A stretch of 64,000 bases of DNA from Lewinellaceae bacterium (GTDB lineage: Bacteria; Bacteroidota; Bacteroidia; Chitinophagales; Saprospiraceae): positions 62,001 through 126,000 of the forward strand of contig JACJYP010000007.1 in NCBI GenBank assembly GCA_020636045.1, written 5' to 3'. Positions within the stretch are counted from its first letter, which is position 1, and each line of letters begins with the position of its first letter. Made by a program: the position numbers and the translations under genes. This document shows, one piece after another, positions 44,570 through 53,630 of this stretch. Under the pieces are notes generated by a model. It saw nothing but the letters and a program-made list of their open reading frames with translations. It was not told the DNA's origin and searched no databases.

Positions 44570-44684
44570 GTTGCTAAATGCTTCAAATACGGATGCTGTG
44601 CAGAAAGGGCCAAAATACGGGCGCCGCCTCATATCTTCGCAATTCCCGAATTGTCAAAGCTCCTTTTTCGAAAAGATCGCAACC

Positions 44685-45080
44685 ATGAACGCTTTTTTGT
44701 CGCTGGGTCGCTGGCTGTTTCCCGTGCCGTTTCTCCTGTTCGGGCTGATGCACTTTATGGACCTGACGGCATTTGCCCACAACATAATGCCCAATTACGT
44801 GCCGGCGCCGGAGTTTTGGGTATTGCTCACGGGAACATGCCTGGTGTGCGCCGCCGTAAGTATGTATATCGGTAAATACGACAAACTGGCGACAGCCCTG
44901 CTGGCGGTATTGCTGCTGCTCGTCGTGGCGCTCATCGATCTGCCCTCCGCACTGGCCGGCGGCGAAGCCGCGAACCGTTCGGCATTCATGGTACTCAAAG
45001 ACCTGGGCCTCGCTGCCGCAGCCATGTTGTACGCCACCCACGTCGCCAAAGACCCCCGCATCATCAACCGTCTACCGTAA
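44685..45080 (+). CDS. DoxX-like membrane protein
   Basis: A 131-residue protein with four membrane helices (LGRWLFPVPFLLFGLMHF, FWVLLTGTCLVCAAVSMYI, LATALLAVLLLLVVALI, VLKDLGLAAAAMLYATHV), the pattern of the DoxX family, as is H-F near the end of helix 1. Function unknown; some members act in redox or thiosulfate metabolism. The last codons (ACCGTCTACCGTAA) are the first units of a 7-bp repeat array, so the natural C-terminus may have been altered by that array. Confidence 0.8.
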   Translation: MNAFLSLGRWLFPVPFLLFGLMHFMDLTAFAHNIMPNYVPAPEFWVLLTGTCLVCAAVSMYIGKYDKLATALLAVLLLLVVALIDLPSALAGGEAANRSAFMVLKDLGLAAAAMLYATHVAKDPRIINRLP

Positions 45081-45130
45081 ACCGTCAGCCGTCAGCCGTT
45101 TCCCGTCCACCGTTTTCCGTCAACCGTTCT
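45068..45130. repeat. Nine exact 7-bp units, CCGTNNN class
   Basis: Units CCGTCTA, CCGTAAA, CCGTCAG (twice), CCGTTTC, CCGTCCA, CCGTTTT, CCGTCAA, CCGTTCT run without any phase shift. The array begins in the last codons of the DoxX-like gene and ends in the last codons of the convergent rfaE2. Confidence 0.9.
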
Positions 45131-45611
45131 TTATCTTCTGTTCTATCCGGGTCGTTGAGTACCCGTCGATGTACGGCAGGCTGAATACTTTTCCGCCCCC
45201 GGCCATTACGATGTCCGAGCCGACGATCTGTTCGGGTTGCCAGTCGCCGCCCTTGACGAGGATGTCGGGACGGACGTGTTTGATCAGTTCCAGCGGCGTG
45301 TCCTCTTCGAACACGACCACGGCGTCCACGACTTCCAGAGCGGCGAGCAGGTGCGTGCGTGTCATTTCGTCGTTGATGGGGCGCTGCGGCCCTTTCAATC
45401 TGCGTACGGAAGCGGCGCTGTTGAGGCCGATCACCAGGCGGTCGCCGAGGTCGTGCGCCTGGGCGAGGTAATGCAGGTGGCCGTAGTGCAGGATATCGAA
45501 ACAACCGTTGGTGAATACGATCTTTTCCCCTTTGCTGCGCCAGCCCGCGAGGGTCTGCCCGATTTGTTCGGCGCTCTGTATTTTTGAAGCGATCGTCGAG
45601 AAAGAAGGCAT
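45120..45611 (-). CDS. rfaE2: D-glycero-beta-D-manno-heptose 1-phosphate adenylyltransferase
   Basis: A 163-residue nucleotidyltransferase, the adenylyltransferase half of HldE as a separate protein. It makes ADP-heptose for lipopolysaccharide core. The cytidylyltransferase-type motifs are clear: VFTNGCFDILHYGHLHYL with the H-x-G-H, GLNSAASVRRLKGPQRP, ILVKGGDW and YSTTRIEQKI (the [SI]-[ST]-T-R-I motif). The last residues (KNG) and stop lie inside the repeat array at 45068-45130. Confidence 0.94.
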   Translation of the reverse strand: MPSFSTIASKIQSAEQIGQTLAGWRSKGEKIVFTNGCFDILHYGHLHYLAQAHDLGDRLVIGLNSAASVRRLKGPQRPINDEMTRTHLLAALEVVDAVVVFEEDTPLELIKHVRPDILVKGGDWQPEQIVGSDIVMAGGGKVFSLPYIDGYSTTRIEQKIKNG

Positions 45612-45682
45612 GTTTGACTGAATTTAGCGCGTTTTTTTGCGGGTTACCCCAAATATTTATTTCGCAATAATTATAAACTGAT

Positions 45683-46183
45683 ATGAAAAATCAACCGGTC
45701 ATCGAAGTCCCCAAAACGGCGCTGGAGCGCTGGCTCGATATATTTTCCCTGCTGTTCGTTGCCCTGAGCGTCGCGCTGGTGGCCACGTATTATTCCGACC
45801 TGCCCGATACGATCCCCACCCATTTCAACGGTGCGGGCAAAGTAGACGGTTACGGCTCCAAAAATACGATCTTTCTGCTGCCTGTGTTGTCCCTTATTCT
45901 GGTACCCGGTATCCTGCTTTTGTCGCGGTATCCGCACAAATTCAACTACCTAACGAAGATCACACCCGAAAATGCTGCATTTGAGTACAAAAAAGCGCAG
46001 GTCATGGTCCGGATAATGAACGTGCTGGTCAGCGCGTTGTTTCTGCTGCTCACCTGGGAGATCGTTCAGGCGGCGCTGGGGCGCTATTTCGGATTGGGCC
46101 CCTTGTTCTGGATATTGATCGTCCTCACGCTTATCCTGCCCTGGGCAATCGCATTTGGCTGGAAGCAAAAAAAGGCGGCGTGA
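45683..46183 (+). CDS. DUF1648 membrane protein
   Basis: A 166-residue protein with four membrane helices. The segment YYSDLPDTIPTHFNGAGKVD, followed by GYGSKNTIF, between helix 1 and helix 2 is the DUF1648 signature (also seen in SdpI-type immunity proteins). Function unknown here. It converges on the flippase gene with 2 bp between the stops and no visible terminator. Confidence 0.88.
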   Translation: MKNQPVIEVPKTALERWLDIFSLLFVALSVALVATYYSDLPDTIPTHFNGAGKVDGYGSKNTIFLLPVLSLILVPGILLLSRYPHKFNYLTKITPENAAFEYKKAQVMVRIMNVLVSALFLLLTWEIVQAALGRYFGLGPLFWILIVLTLILPWAIAFGWKQKKAA

Positions 46184-46185
46184 TC

Positions 46186-47247
46186 CTATGCTTCGGCTAC
46201 CTGCTCCGCAGACGTGGAGCGCCTGTTGATGATCGGTAGCAGGATCAGCGATAGAACGCCGGCTACGATGTTGTAAATGATCTGGATGGTGAAGAACGCG
46301 ATGTTGGCATATGAAAAAGCGTCCCCGCCGTTGATATTGTACAAGGCGAGCCCCGCGATTGCCAGCGCGTGAAAGGTGCCCATGCCGCCCGGGGAAGGGA
46401 TCACGAAGCCCAGGGTGCCGAACACGAATACCATGAGCGCAGCGCCGGCGCCCAGTTGGGCTGTGGGTGGAAAGGCGAGCAGGTTGAACCAGCATTGCAG
46501 GTAGAACATCAGCCAGATGCCCGCCGAATACAGCAGAAAAAGCGCCGGTTGTTTCAATTTGAACACGCTGCGCAGCCCGTCCCAGAAACCCTTCGCGAGT
46601 TTTGCGATCTTCCGGTAGACCGGCAGGTGCATGAGTTTTTCGCGAAACAGAAACAACCCGATCCCGCCGGCGATCATCAGCCCGAATGCCGTGAGGATCA
46701 GCGAATTTTGCAGCAATCCGCCTTCCGCGCCGCCTTGTTGTCTGCCGATGAAATCGAGCAGGGTTTGTCCTTCGAACACAAATGCCAGCCCCACGACCAC
46801 GATCAGGCAGACGAAATCCATCAGGCGGTCGGTCACCAGCGTGCCCATCACTTTTTCCATCGGGATGCGCTCGTAGCGCGACAAGGTGCCGGCGCGCACC
46901 ACCTCACCCATGCGGGGGAAGCCCAGGTTGGCAAAATAACCGAGCAAAATGGTGAGCAGGGCATTGCCGAAGCCGGCGCGATGGCCCATCGGCTCCATCA
47001 GCATCTGCCAGCGCAGGGCGCGAAAAATGTTGCTCAGTGTAAAAGCCGCGACAACCATGAGCAGCCAGCCGATGTGGACGGTGGAAAAGTCACCCAGCAG
47101 TTTGTCGGTCAGGCTGCATTGTTTCGCCGGTATGCCGTCGATCCGGCACTGTTCCTGGAAGGCAGCGTTCTGGCTGCGAAAAACGAGGGTCAGAATGGCT
47201 ACCCCGATGCCGAGGAAGAGCAGGAACTGAAGCGTTTTTTTCAACAT
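46186..47247 (-). CDS. Flippase-like membrane protein (YbhN/AglD, UPF0104)
   Basis: A 353-residue protein with about eight membrane helices of the lysylphosphatidylglycerol synthase transmembrane / UPF0104 family. Characteristic are NIFRALRWQMLMEPMGHRAG, ILLGYFANLGFPRMGEVVRA and GFVIPSPGGMGTFHALAIAG. Such proteins move lipid-linked substrates across membranes. The specific lipid is unknown. The rfaE2 gene nearby is compatible with an envelope role. Confidence 0.9.
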   Translation of the reverse strand: MLKKTLQFLLFLGIGVAILTLVFRSQNAAFQEQCRIDGIPAKQCSLTDKLLGDFSTVHIGWLLMVVAAFTLSNIFRALRWQMLMEPMGHRAGFGNALLTILLGYFANLGFPRMGEVVRAGTLSRYERIPMEKVMGTLVTDRLMDFVCLIVVVGLAFVFEGQTLLDFIGRQQGGAEGGLLQNSLILTAFGLMIAGGIGLFLFREKLMHLPVYRKIAKLAKGFWDGLRSVFKLKQPALFLLYSAGIWLMFYLQCWFNLLAFPPTAQLGAGAALMVFVFGTLGFVIPSPGGMGTFHALAIAGLALYNINGGDAFSYANIAFFTIQIIYNIVAGVLSLILLPIINRRSTSAEQVAEA

Positions 47248-47344
47248 GGCTGGCCGCGCGGTGTGTATCTGTCGGTAAAGTGCGGCTGTTTTGGCCGCAT
47301 CGGCCGCAAAGGTGACAATTTCAGCCGGAAACTGCCTTTCCCGC

Positions 47345-48391
47345 CTACATTTTCCCGGCGTCCACGTCTTTCATAAAGGATATGATGCCGTTCATGTAGG
47401 TTTTCTGATCGTCCCACATGCACATATGCGAACCATCGGGGCACAGCAAAAAGCGGCCTTTTTGCACGGCCGTGGAGATCCATTTCATGTGCTCAGGGTC
47501 CATGGTGTCGTGCGCGGCGCCGATCGTCAGTGTGGGCACTTTCAGTGAAGGCAACGCTTTCGTGACGTCCCAATCGGCCAGTTTGCCGGCGATGCCGAAC
47601 TCGCTGGGGCCCTGCATGGTAACGTACAGGCTCTGGTTCATTCGACCGAACGAGCGGTTCATGGGTTCGGGCCACGATTCCAGCGGGAGGCGGCACACGT
47701 GTTTGGCGTAAAAATTCGGCATCAGCAATTCCATGTACCGCGGATTTTCGAAATCATTATTCGCCTCGATCTGCCTGATCTCGGCCAGCGCGGCCGGATC
47801 CATTTGTTTGGCCAGTACGTCGTCGGCATATTTCCCGTATGCGGGGCAACTGGCCATCATATTGGAGATGATCAGGCCTTTAATGTTGTCTTGGTATTTC
47901 AGGGCGTATTGCATGGCAAGGATACCGCCCCACGAATGGCCGAGCAGGTAAAAATTGTCGCGGTTCAGCCCGAGCGCCTGCCGCACATGCTCCACTTCTT
48001 CCACGTAGCGGGGCAGGTCCCACATCGCCGTGTCGTTGGGATTGTCAGAAAAACCTGTGCCCAACTGGTCATAGTAGATGAATTCGATGCCCTCGGCGGG
48101 CAAAAAACTTTCCATGCACTCCCAGTATTCGTGCGTGGTGCCCGGTCCGCCCTGTAGCAGCAGGAGTTTGATCTTGGGGTTGTTGCCGAATCGTTTTGTC
48201 CAGATATTAAAAGTGCCCTTTGCTGTTTCGAGCGGGATGACCTGCACCCCACCATTCTGCACGCCGTCGCCGTGCGGGGCGAAGTAGGATTTCAGATCGG
48301 AAGTCCGGGTGTTTTCCGGGGCCGGTGTGCCGGTACAGGAGAGCATAAAAAGGCATGTAGCCGGGAGGGTATGGAAAAGGATCGATCTCAT
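47345..48391 (-). CDS. Proline iminopeptidase-like alpha/beta hydrolase (S33), lipoprotein
   Basis: A 348-residue protein with lipobox (CLFMLSCT) and an S33-family hydrolase domain. LLLLQGGPGTTHEYWE is the oxyanion H/Q-G-G-P-G motif, YYDQLGTGFSDNP follows, the nucleophile elbow is LLGHSWGGILAMQYA, the acid lies in AAHDTMDPEHM and the His in CPDGSHMCMW. It probably releases N-terminal proline from peptides, or acts on another amide or ester, at the outer membrane or in the periplasm. Divergent from the SurA-like lipoprotein. Confidence 0.9.
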   Translation of the reverse strand: MRSILFHTLPATCLFMLSCTGTPAPENTRTSDLKSYFAPHGDGVQNGGVQVIPLETAKGTFNIWTKRFGNNPKIKLLLLQGGPGTTHEYWECMESFLPAEGIEFIYYDQLGTGFSDNPNDTAMWDLPRYVEEVEHVRQALGLNRDNFYLLGHSWGGILAMQYALKYQDNIKGLIISNMMASCPAYGKYADDVLAKQMDPAALAEIRQIEANNDFENPRYMELLMPNFYAKHVCRLPLESWPEPMNRSFGRMNQSLYVTMQGPSEFGIAGKLADWDVTKALPSLKVPTLTIGAAHDTMDPEHMKWISTAVQKGRFLLCPDGSHMCMWDDQKTYMNGIISFMKDVDAGKM

Positions 48392-48627
48392 AGCCGTCGG
48401 TGTATAAAAGTGAAGATTCCGGGCACATAACTACGTGTTTTTTGCAAGATCTTACACATTTAATGACCTGTTTTGTCTGCAAATGTATGGATGGTCCAAG
48501 GCCATGTTTAGGCCAATTAATGGCCCGTATCAGTCCAAATGCCACAATTCGGTTAAATTCTGCCTGCTCCGGCCAACTTCCACCAGCAAGTTTGCACCAA
48601 ACAGCGTCATTTCCGGGCAATTCAACT

Positions 48628-48635
48628 AACTTTGC
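48628..48635 (+). promoter_or_regulatory. -7 box upstream of the SurA-like lipoprotein gene
   Basis: TAACTTTG fits the Bacteroidota TAnnTTTG -7 consensus and lies 23 bases before the ATG. No convincing TTG -33 element is seen. It would drive the SurA-like, SurA and BamA genes. Confidence 0.5.
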
Positions 48636-48658
48636 GCGGCTTTTGCCCATGACTAACC

Positions 48659-49507
48659 ATGAAAGGCAATTTACTCTTCATTTTTATTGCCCTGAGCGCC
48701 TTGTGCTGGCACTGCGGCGGCGGTGAATCGACCAAAGAAGGCGGTCCCCTGCTGGCACAGGTATACAACAAGGACCTGCACCTTTCCGAACTGGAAGGCA
48801 TCGTGCCGGAAGGCGTGTCGAAAGAGGACAGCGCGCTGATCGTAAGCGCTTACGTGCAGCGCTGGGTGCGCGATCAGCTCCTGATGTACGAAGCGGAGCG
48901 CAACATCCCCAAGGACCTCGACATCGACGAACTGGTGCGCAGCTACCGCGCCAGCCTGGTACGGTTCAATTTTGAAGAGCAGATCATCGCCGAGCGCCTC
49001 GACAGCACGGTCTCGGAGGCCGAACTCAAGGCCTTTTACGAAAACAACCAGGACCAGTTCCAGCTGGAAAGCACCATTCTCAAATGCCTGCTGCTGCGCC
49101 TGCCGCTCGAAGCGCCGCAATCCGAACTCAACAAGTTGTGGTACAGCCGCAATCCGACCGACGAGCCCAAACTCAGGGGCTTTGCAAAGCAATGGAACGC
49201 ATTTGCCCTGCTCGACCGCGAAAAATGGTATAAATTGGAAGAGGTGGCCGCGCTTTTGCCCAAAGGAACGTTAACACCGGACAATGTCGCTTCCCGGCGG
49301 GAAGGCACCCTGAGCGACGGCGACTTTCGCTACTACTACCGCGTGCTCGAAACGGTGCAGGGCAAGGCTACCGCGCCGTTCGACTACGTGAAAGAACAGG
49401 CGTCGAAGGTGATCCTGCACAAACGCAAGCAGGAAATGCTCGAACGCTGGAAAGAAGACCTTTATCAAAAAGAACTGCGGCGCGAGAATGTGAAAATTTA
49501 CCGATAG
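48659..49507 (+). CDS. SurA-N-like foldase lipoprotein
   Basis: A 282-residue protein with a lipobox-like signal (SALCWHCGGG). The mature part resembles the helical chaperone domain of SurA/PrsA (YVQRWVRDQLLMYEAERNIP, SYRASLVRFNFEEQIIAERL, VSEAELKAFYENNQDQFQ) but a standard parvulin catalytic core is not evident, so it is probably a chaperone and not an isomerase. It is first in a row with surA (81 bp on) and bamA, an arrangement that points to outer-membrane protein delivery. Confidence 0.82.
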   Translation: MKGNLLFIFIALSALCWHCGGGESTKEGGPLLAQVYNKDLHLSELEGIVPEGVSKEDSALIVSAYVQRWVRDQLLMYEAERNIPKDLDIDELVRSYRASLVRFNFEEQIIAERLDSTVSEAELKAFYENNQDQFQLESTILKCLLLRLPLEAPQSELNKLWYSRNPTDEPKLRGFAKQWNAFALLDREKWYKLEEVAALLPKGTLTPDNVASRREGTLSDGDFRYYYRVLETVQGKATAPFDYVKEQASKVILHKRKQEMLERWKEDLYQKELRRENVKIYR

Positions 49508-49588
49508 CCGGATCGTTTTGCCGAAAATACCGCCAACAAGCGGCGGCGGGCGATCGCGACTATACCAAAAACGTATAAACACTTGACT

Positions 49589-51016
49589 ATGAAACTTTGG
49601 CAGTATCGCCAGCGTCAAAATCCGGATCGAATATCCTCCCGAAAAACCGGAACCGCATCCTTTTTCCGGATACTCTGCATCCTGCTTGCGGCCGGCAGCC
49701 AGCTCGTTGCGCAGCAAGACCGGGCCATCATTGATGAAGTGGTGGCTACCGTGGGCGGAGAGATCATTTTGCTGAGCGAAGTGCAGGAACAATACGCTTA
49801 TATCAAGCAACAGCAACGCGAACTGCCTGAAGAATACCAGTGCGTGGTGCTGCAAAACCTCATCGTCCAGAAATTGCTGGTCAACCAGGCGAAGATCGAC
49901 TCCGTAGAGGTGAAGGACGAAGAAGTGGAAACGCAACTCAACGCACGCGTCGATCGCCTGCTGCTTTACTTCAACCAGGACGAGAAGGCCATCGAGGATT
50001 TCTACGGCCAGAACATCTCGCAGATCAAGGACCAGCTGCGCAACGACATGCGCAACCAGCTGCTCGCCGAGCGCATGCAGGGCCAGATCACCAACAAGGC
50101 CACGATCACACCTTCCGAAGTCAAGGCGTTTTTCTACGCCATACCGACCGACTCCCTTCCCTATTTCAACGCGGAAGTGGAGATCCGCGAACTGGTGTAC
50201 AAGCCCCAGGTAAATGCGAAAGAGCACGAAAAAGCGAAGGCCCGGGCAGAAGAACTGCGCAAAAGGATCACGGAAAACGGCGAAGATTTTGCCGAACTGG
50301 CAAAAAAATACAGCGCCGACCTCGGCAGCGGACAAAGCGGCGGCGACCTCGGATTTCAGAAGCGCGGCACCTTCGTGCCCGAATTCGAGGCAGCCGTCTA
50401 CAAACTCGAACAAGACCAGGTCAGCCAGGTGATAGAAACCGAATTCGGCTTTCACATCATCCAGATGCTGGAGCGGCGCGGCAACCTAGTGCACGCGCGC
50501 CATATCCTGATCAAACCCGAGATCACCGACGCCGACCTCGACGCCGCCAAAGCAAAACTCGATTCGGTACGGCAGTCCATCATGAACGGCGAAATGACCT
50601 TCAGCATGGCCGTCAAACGCTTCGGCGATAAAAATACCGCGAGCTACAACAACGACGGCCGTGTGGCCAACCCGCGTACGGGCAACACCTTTTTCGAGAT
50701 CGCCGATCTGGAAACGGACGTGTTTTTTGCCATCGACGGCCTCAACGTAGGCGATATCACCGAGCCGTTTCCGTACCGCATGCAGGACGGCAGCACCGTT
50801 TACCGCCTCGTATTGCTGCAAAGCCGTTCCAAGCCCCACAAGGCCGATCTGAAACAGGATTACGGCAAAATACAAACGGCCGCCCTCGAACAGAAAAAAT
50901 CGGAGTTTACCGAAACCTGGGTGCTGGAAAAATTGCGCAGCACGTATCTTTCTGTGGGCCCGCTTTTCAACGCTTGTCCTAACCTGCAGCAATTGCTCGC
51001 ACACAACCGACCCTGA
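49589..51016 (+). CDS. surA: SurA-type peptidyl-prolyl isomerase/chaperone
   Basis: A 475-residue periplasmic protein. The N-terminus has a rather long positively charged leader before the hydrophobic signal (FFRILCILLAAGSQLVAQQ). The SurA N-domain follows (IIDEVVATVGGEIILLSEVQ, VVLQNLIVQKLLVNQAKID), then two parvulin domains: EDFAELAKKYSADLGSGQSG plus GDLGFQKRGTFVPEFEAAVY, and ARHILIKPEI with TFSMAVKRFGDK. ATG 49589 is chosen over TTG 49583. A nine-unit repeat array and then bamA follow, so it likely delivers barrel proteins to BamA. Confidence 0.92.
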   Translation: MKLWQYRQRQNPDRISSRKTGTASFFRILCILLAAGSQLVAQQDRAIIDEVVATVGGEIILLSEVQEQYAYIKQQQRELPEEYQCVVLQNLIVQKLLVNQAKIDSVEVKDEEVETQLNARVDRLLLYFNQDEKAIEDFYGQNISQIKDQLRNDMRNQLLAERMQGQITNKATITPSEVKAFFYAIPTDSLPYFNAEVEIRELVYKPQVNAKEHEKAKARAEELRKRITENGEDFAELAKKYSADLGSGQSGGDLGFQKRGTFVPEFEAAVYKLEQDQVSQVIETEFGFHIIQMLERRGNLVHARHILIKPEITDADLDAAKAKLDSVRQSIMNGEMTFSMAVKRFGDKNTASYNNDGRVANPRTGNTFFEIADLETDVFFAIDGLNVGDITEPFPYRMQDGSTVYRLVLLQSRSKPHKADLKQDYGKIQTAALEQKKSEFTETWVLEKLRSTYLSVGPLFNACPNLQQLLAHNRP

Positions 51017-51030
51017 ATCGGCGGCACAGA

Positions 51031-51093
51031 CCGTTAACCGTCTGCCGTTAACCGTCTACCGTCTACCGTCCACCGTTAACCGTCTACCGTTTA
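51031..51093. repeat. Nine exact 7-bp units, CCGTNNN class, directly before bamA
   Basis: CCGTTAA, CCGTCTG, CCGTTAA, CCGTCTA (twice), CCGTCCA, CCGTTAA, CCGTCTA, CCGTTTA, in perfect 7-bp phase. It begins 15 bases after the surA stop and ends one base before the bamA ATG, so it forms most of any untranslated leader. Confidence 0.92.
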
Positions 51094-51094
51094 T

Positions 51095-53626
51095 ATGAAA
51101 GTATATATTTTCGGCATTTTACTGCTCTTTTTGGGCTTTTATCAGGCAAATGCCCAAACCCCCGATACGCTGCTTCCCACCGTGCCCTTCGAAAAGCCGG
51201 TCGAGTACGAGATCGGCGGCATTCGCGTCACCGGCGCCGAATTTTCCGATGCCGGCGCGCTCATTGCCATTTCCGGATTCAAAGTGGGCGACAAGGTCCG
51301 CGTTCCGGGCGGGCAATTTGCAAAGGCCGTGCAATCGCTGTGGAACTTGCGCCTCTTCACCGATGTGAAGATCCTTCAGGAGCGCACCATCGGCGACAAG
51401 ATATTTCTGGAGATCGCCGTAAAAGAACTTCCGCGCTACACGCGTCACTCGTACGTCGGCGTCAAAAAGAACCAGCACGACGACCTGAACGATATCATCA
51501 GCAAGTATCTGCAAAAAGGTGCGATCCTGACCGACAACGTCAAGGCGGCGCTGATCTATGCGATGGAGCAGCACTACATCGACAAGGGCTATCAAAATGT
51601 AAAGGTCGATATCAAACAATACCCTGATGAGAAGTCTGTCAACGCCACCCGGCTCGAGTTTGTCATCGAACGCGGGAGCCGCGTCAAGATCAAGGACATC
51701 ACCTTCAGCGGCAACGAAAACGTAAAGTCGAAGACGCTGCGCAAAAAAATGAAAGAGACGGTGCGCAAACGCCGCCTGTTCAAAAAGTCGAAACTGGTGC
51801 GCAAGAACTACGAAGAGGACAAGCGCAACATCGAGCACTACTACAATACCATCGGCTTCCGCGACGCGCGGATCACCAGCGACAGCATCTGGCGCGACCG
51901 CAAAGGTCGCCTGTTGATCCACCTGAACATAGACGAGGGCAATCGCTACTATTTCCGGAACATTATCTGGAAGGGCAATACCATTTACGAGACCAAATAC
52001 CTCGACCAGGTGCTCGGCATCAAGAAGGGCGACGTGTACAACCAGGAATTGCTCGAAACGCGGCTTTCGTTTAGCCAGGATGGCCGCGACATCTCTTCGC
52101 TGTACCTCGACTACGGTTACCTGTTCTTCCGCGTCGACCCGGTGGAGATCGCCGTGGAAAACGACTCCATCGACCTCGAACTGCGCATCTACGAAGGACC
52201 GCAGGCGACCATCGACCGCGTCGTGATCAGGGGCAACGACCGTACGCACGAGCATGTGATCCGCCGCGAACTGTTCACCCGCCCGGGCGACAAGTTCAGC
52301 CGCGCCGACATCATCCGTTCGCAGCGCGAGATCGTCAACCTCGGCTATTTCAACCCCGAATCACTGAGCATCAACACGCCCGTGAACCCCGATCGCGGTA
52401 CTGTCGACATCGAATACATCGTGGAGGAACGACCTTCCGACCAACTTGAACTTTCGGCGGGCTACCAGCCTTCCACGGCATTCAGCCGGGGCGGGGTGAT
52501 CGGTACGCTCGGGGTCACGTTCAACAACTTCTCCCTGCGCAACATCAAGAACAAAGAAGCCTGGAATCCACTGCCCCAGGGCGACGGACAGCGGCTCAGC
52601 ATCCGCGGCCAGACGGCCGGCGATCGCTACCAGTCGTACAACGTATCGTTCACGGAACCCTGGCTGGGTGGTAAAAAGCCCAATTCGCTGACCGTAGCGG
52701 GCTTTTTCAACCGCTTCTCCAACGGCTTCGAGGGCGCCGACAATTTCCAGCGCCTCGATATTATCAACGGAACGGTGGGCTTCGGCACGCGCCTCAAATT
52801 CCCCGACGACAACTTCATTTTCCGCGCCGACATGAACATCCAGACCCTGAAGATCAACCGCTACGGCGGCTTTGTCGACGATCTGGGCCGGGTGATCAAC
52901 GAGGGCATTTACCACAACTACAACCTGGGCCTCACGCTGGCGCGCAACAGCGTGAACGACCCGATCTTCCCGCGCAACGGCTCGCTGATCTCGCTGAAAA
53001 TGCAGATGACGCCGCCGTACTCGTGGTTCAAGAACAAGACCTTTTACGATACTGCCGACGTGAAAGACCTGTATCGCTACGTCGAGTACCTCAAATGGCG
53101 CGTAGACGCCGAGTGGTACACCAGCATTGTCGGCAAACTGGTACTGAAAACTTCCGCCAAGATCGGTATCCTGAGCCGCTGGTCCGACAAAACCTCGCTC
53201 TCGCCGTTCGAACGTTTCGAACTGGGCGGCGACGGTCTCAGCAACCAGTCCTTCGGCCTCAACGGCCGCGACATCATCAGCCTGCGCGGCTACGGCACCG
53301 AAGATATCATGCAGCGCTACCCCGGCGGCGCCGGCGTGTTCAACAAATACACCGTGGAACTCCGCTACCCGCTGTCGCTCAACCCCTCCAGCACCATTTT
53401 CGTGACGGCCTTCGCGCAGGGCGGTAATGCCTGGGGGCGCGCCCGCGACTTCAATCCTTTCGATATCAAGCGCTCGGTGGGTCTCGGCCTGCGCGTGTTC
53501 CTGCCGATGTTCGGCACGCTTGGTTTCGACTGGGGCATTGGCTTCGACAAGCCTGAATTCTACGGCGATAAAAAACTGTCGAACTACGCCCGCTTTAACA
53601 TCGTGCTGGGCTTCGAGCCGGATTGA
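51095..53626 (+). CDS. bamA: Outer membrane protein assembly factor BamA
   Basis: An 843-residue Omp85 protein with signal peptide (FLGFYQANAQ). About five POTRA domains fill residues 35-430 (VEYEIGGIRVTGAEFSDAGA, VKIKDITFSGNENVKSKTL, YFRNIIWKGNTIYETKYLDQ, TIDRVVIRGNDRTHEHVIRR). The barrel follows, with the GTLGVTFNNFSLRNI strand, the VRGF-loop equivalent ISLRGYGTED and the terminal RFNIVLGFEPD. It inserts beta-barrel proteins into the outer membrane. Upstream surA supports the role. No skp/ompH gene follows; the next gene is convergent. Confidence 0.94.
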   Translation: MKVYIFGILLLFLGFYQANAQTPDTLLPTVPFEKPVEYEIGGIRVTGAEFSDAGALIAISGFKVGDKVRVPGGQFAKAVQSLWNLRLFTDVKILQERTIGDKIFLEIAVKELPRYTRHSYVGVKKNQHDDLNDIISKYLQKGAILTDNVKAALIYAMEQHYIDKGYQNVKVDIKQYPDEKSVNATRLEFVIERGSRVKIKDITFSGNENVKSKTLRKKMKETVRKRRLFKKSKLVRKNYEEDKRNIEHYYNTIGFRDARITSDSIWRDRKGRLLIHLNIDEGNRYYFRNIIWKGNTIYETKYLDQVLGIKKGDVYNQELLETRLSFSQDGRDISSLYLDYGYLFFRVDPVEIAVENDSIDLELRIYEGPQATIDRVVIRGNDRTHEHVIRRELFTRPGDKFSRADIIRSQREIVNLGYFNPESLSINTPVNPDRGTVDIEYIVEERPSDQLELSAGYQPSTAFSRGGVIGTLGVTFNNFSLRNIKNKEAWNPLPQGDGQRLSIRGQTAGDRYQSYNVSFTEPWLGGKKPNSLTVAGFFNRFSNGFEGADNFQRLDIINGTVGFGTRLKFPDDNFIFRADMNIQTLKINRYGGFVDDLGRVINEGIYHNYNLGLTLARNSVNDPIFPRNGSLISLKMQMTPPYSWFKNKTFYDTADVKDLYRYVEYLKWRVDAEWYTSIVGKLVLKTSAKIGILSRWSDKTSLSPFERFELGGDGLSNQSFGLNGRDIISLRGYGTEDIMQRYPGGAGVFNKYTVELRYPLSLNPSSTIFVTAFAQGGNAWGRARDFNPFDIKRSVGLGLRVFLPMFGTLGFDWGIGFDKPEFYGDKKLSNYARFNIVLGFEPD

Positions 53627-53630
53627 TGAA

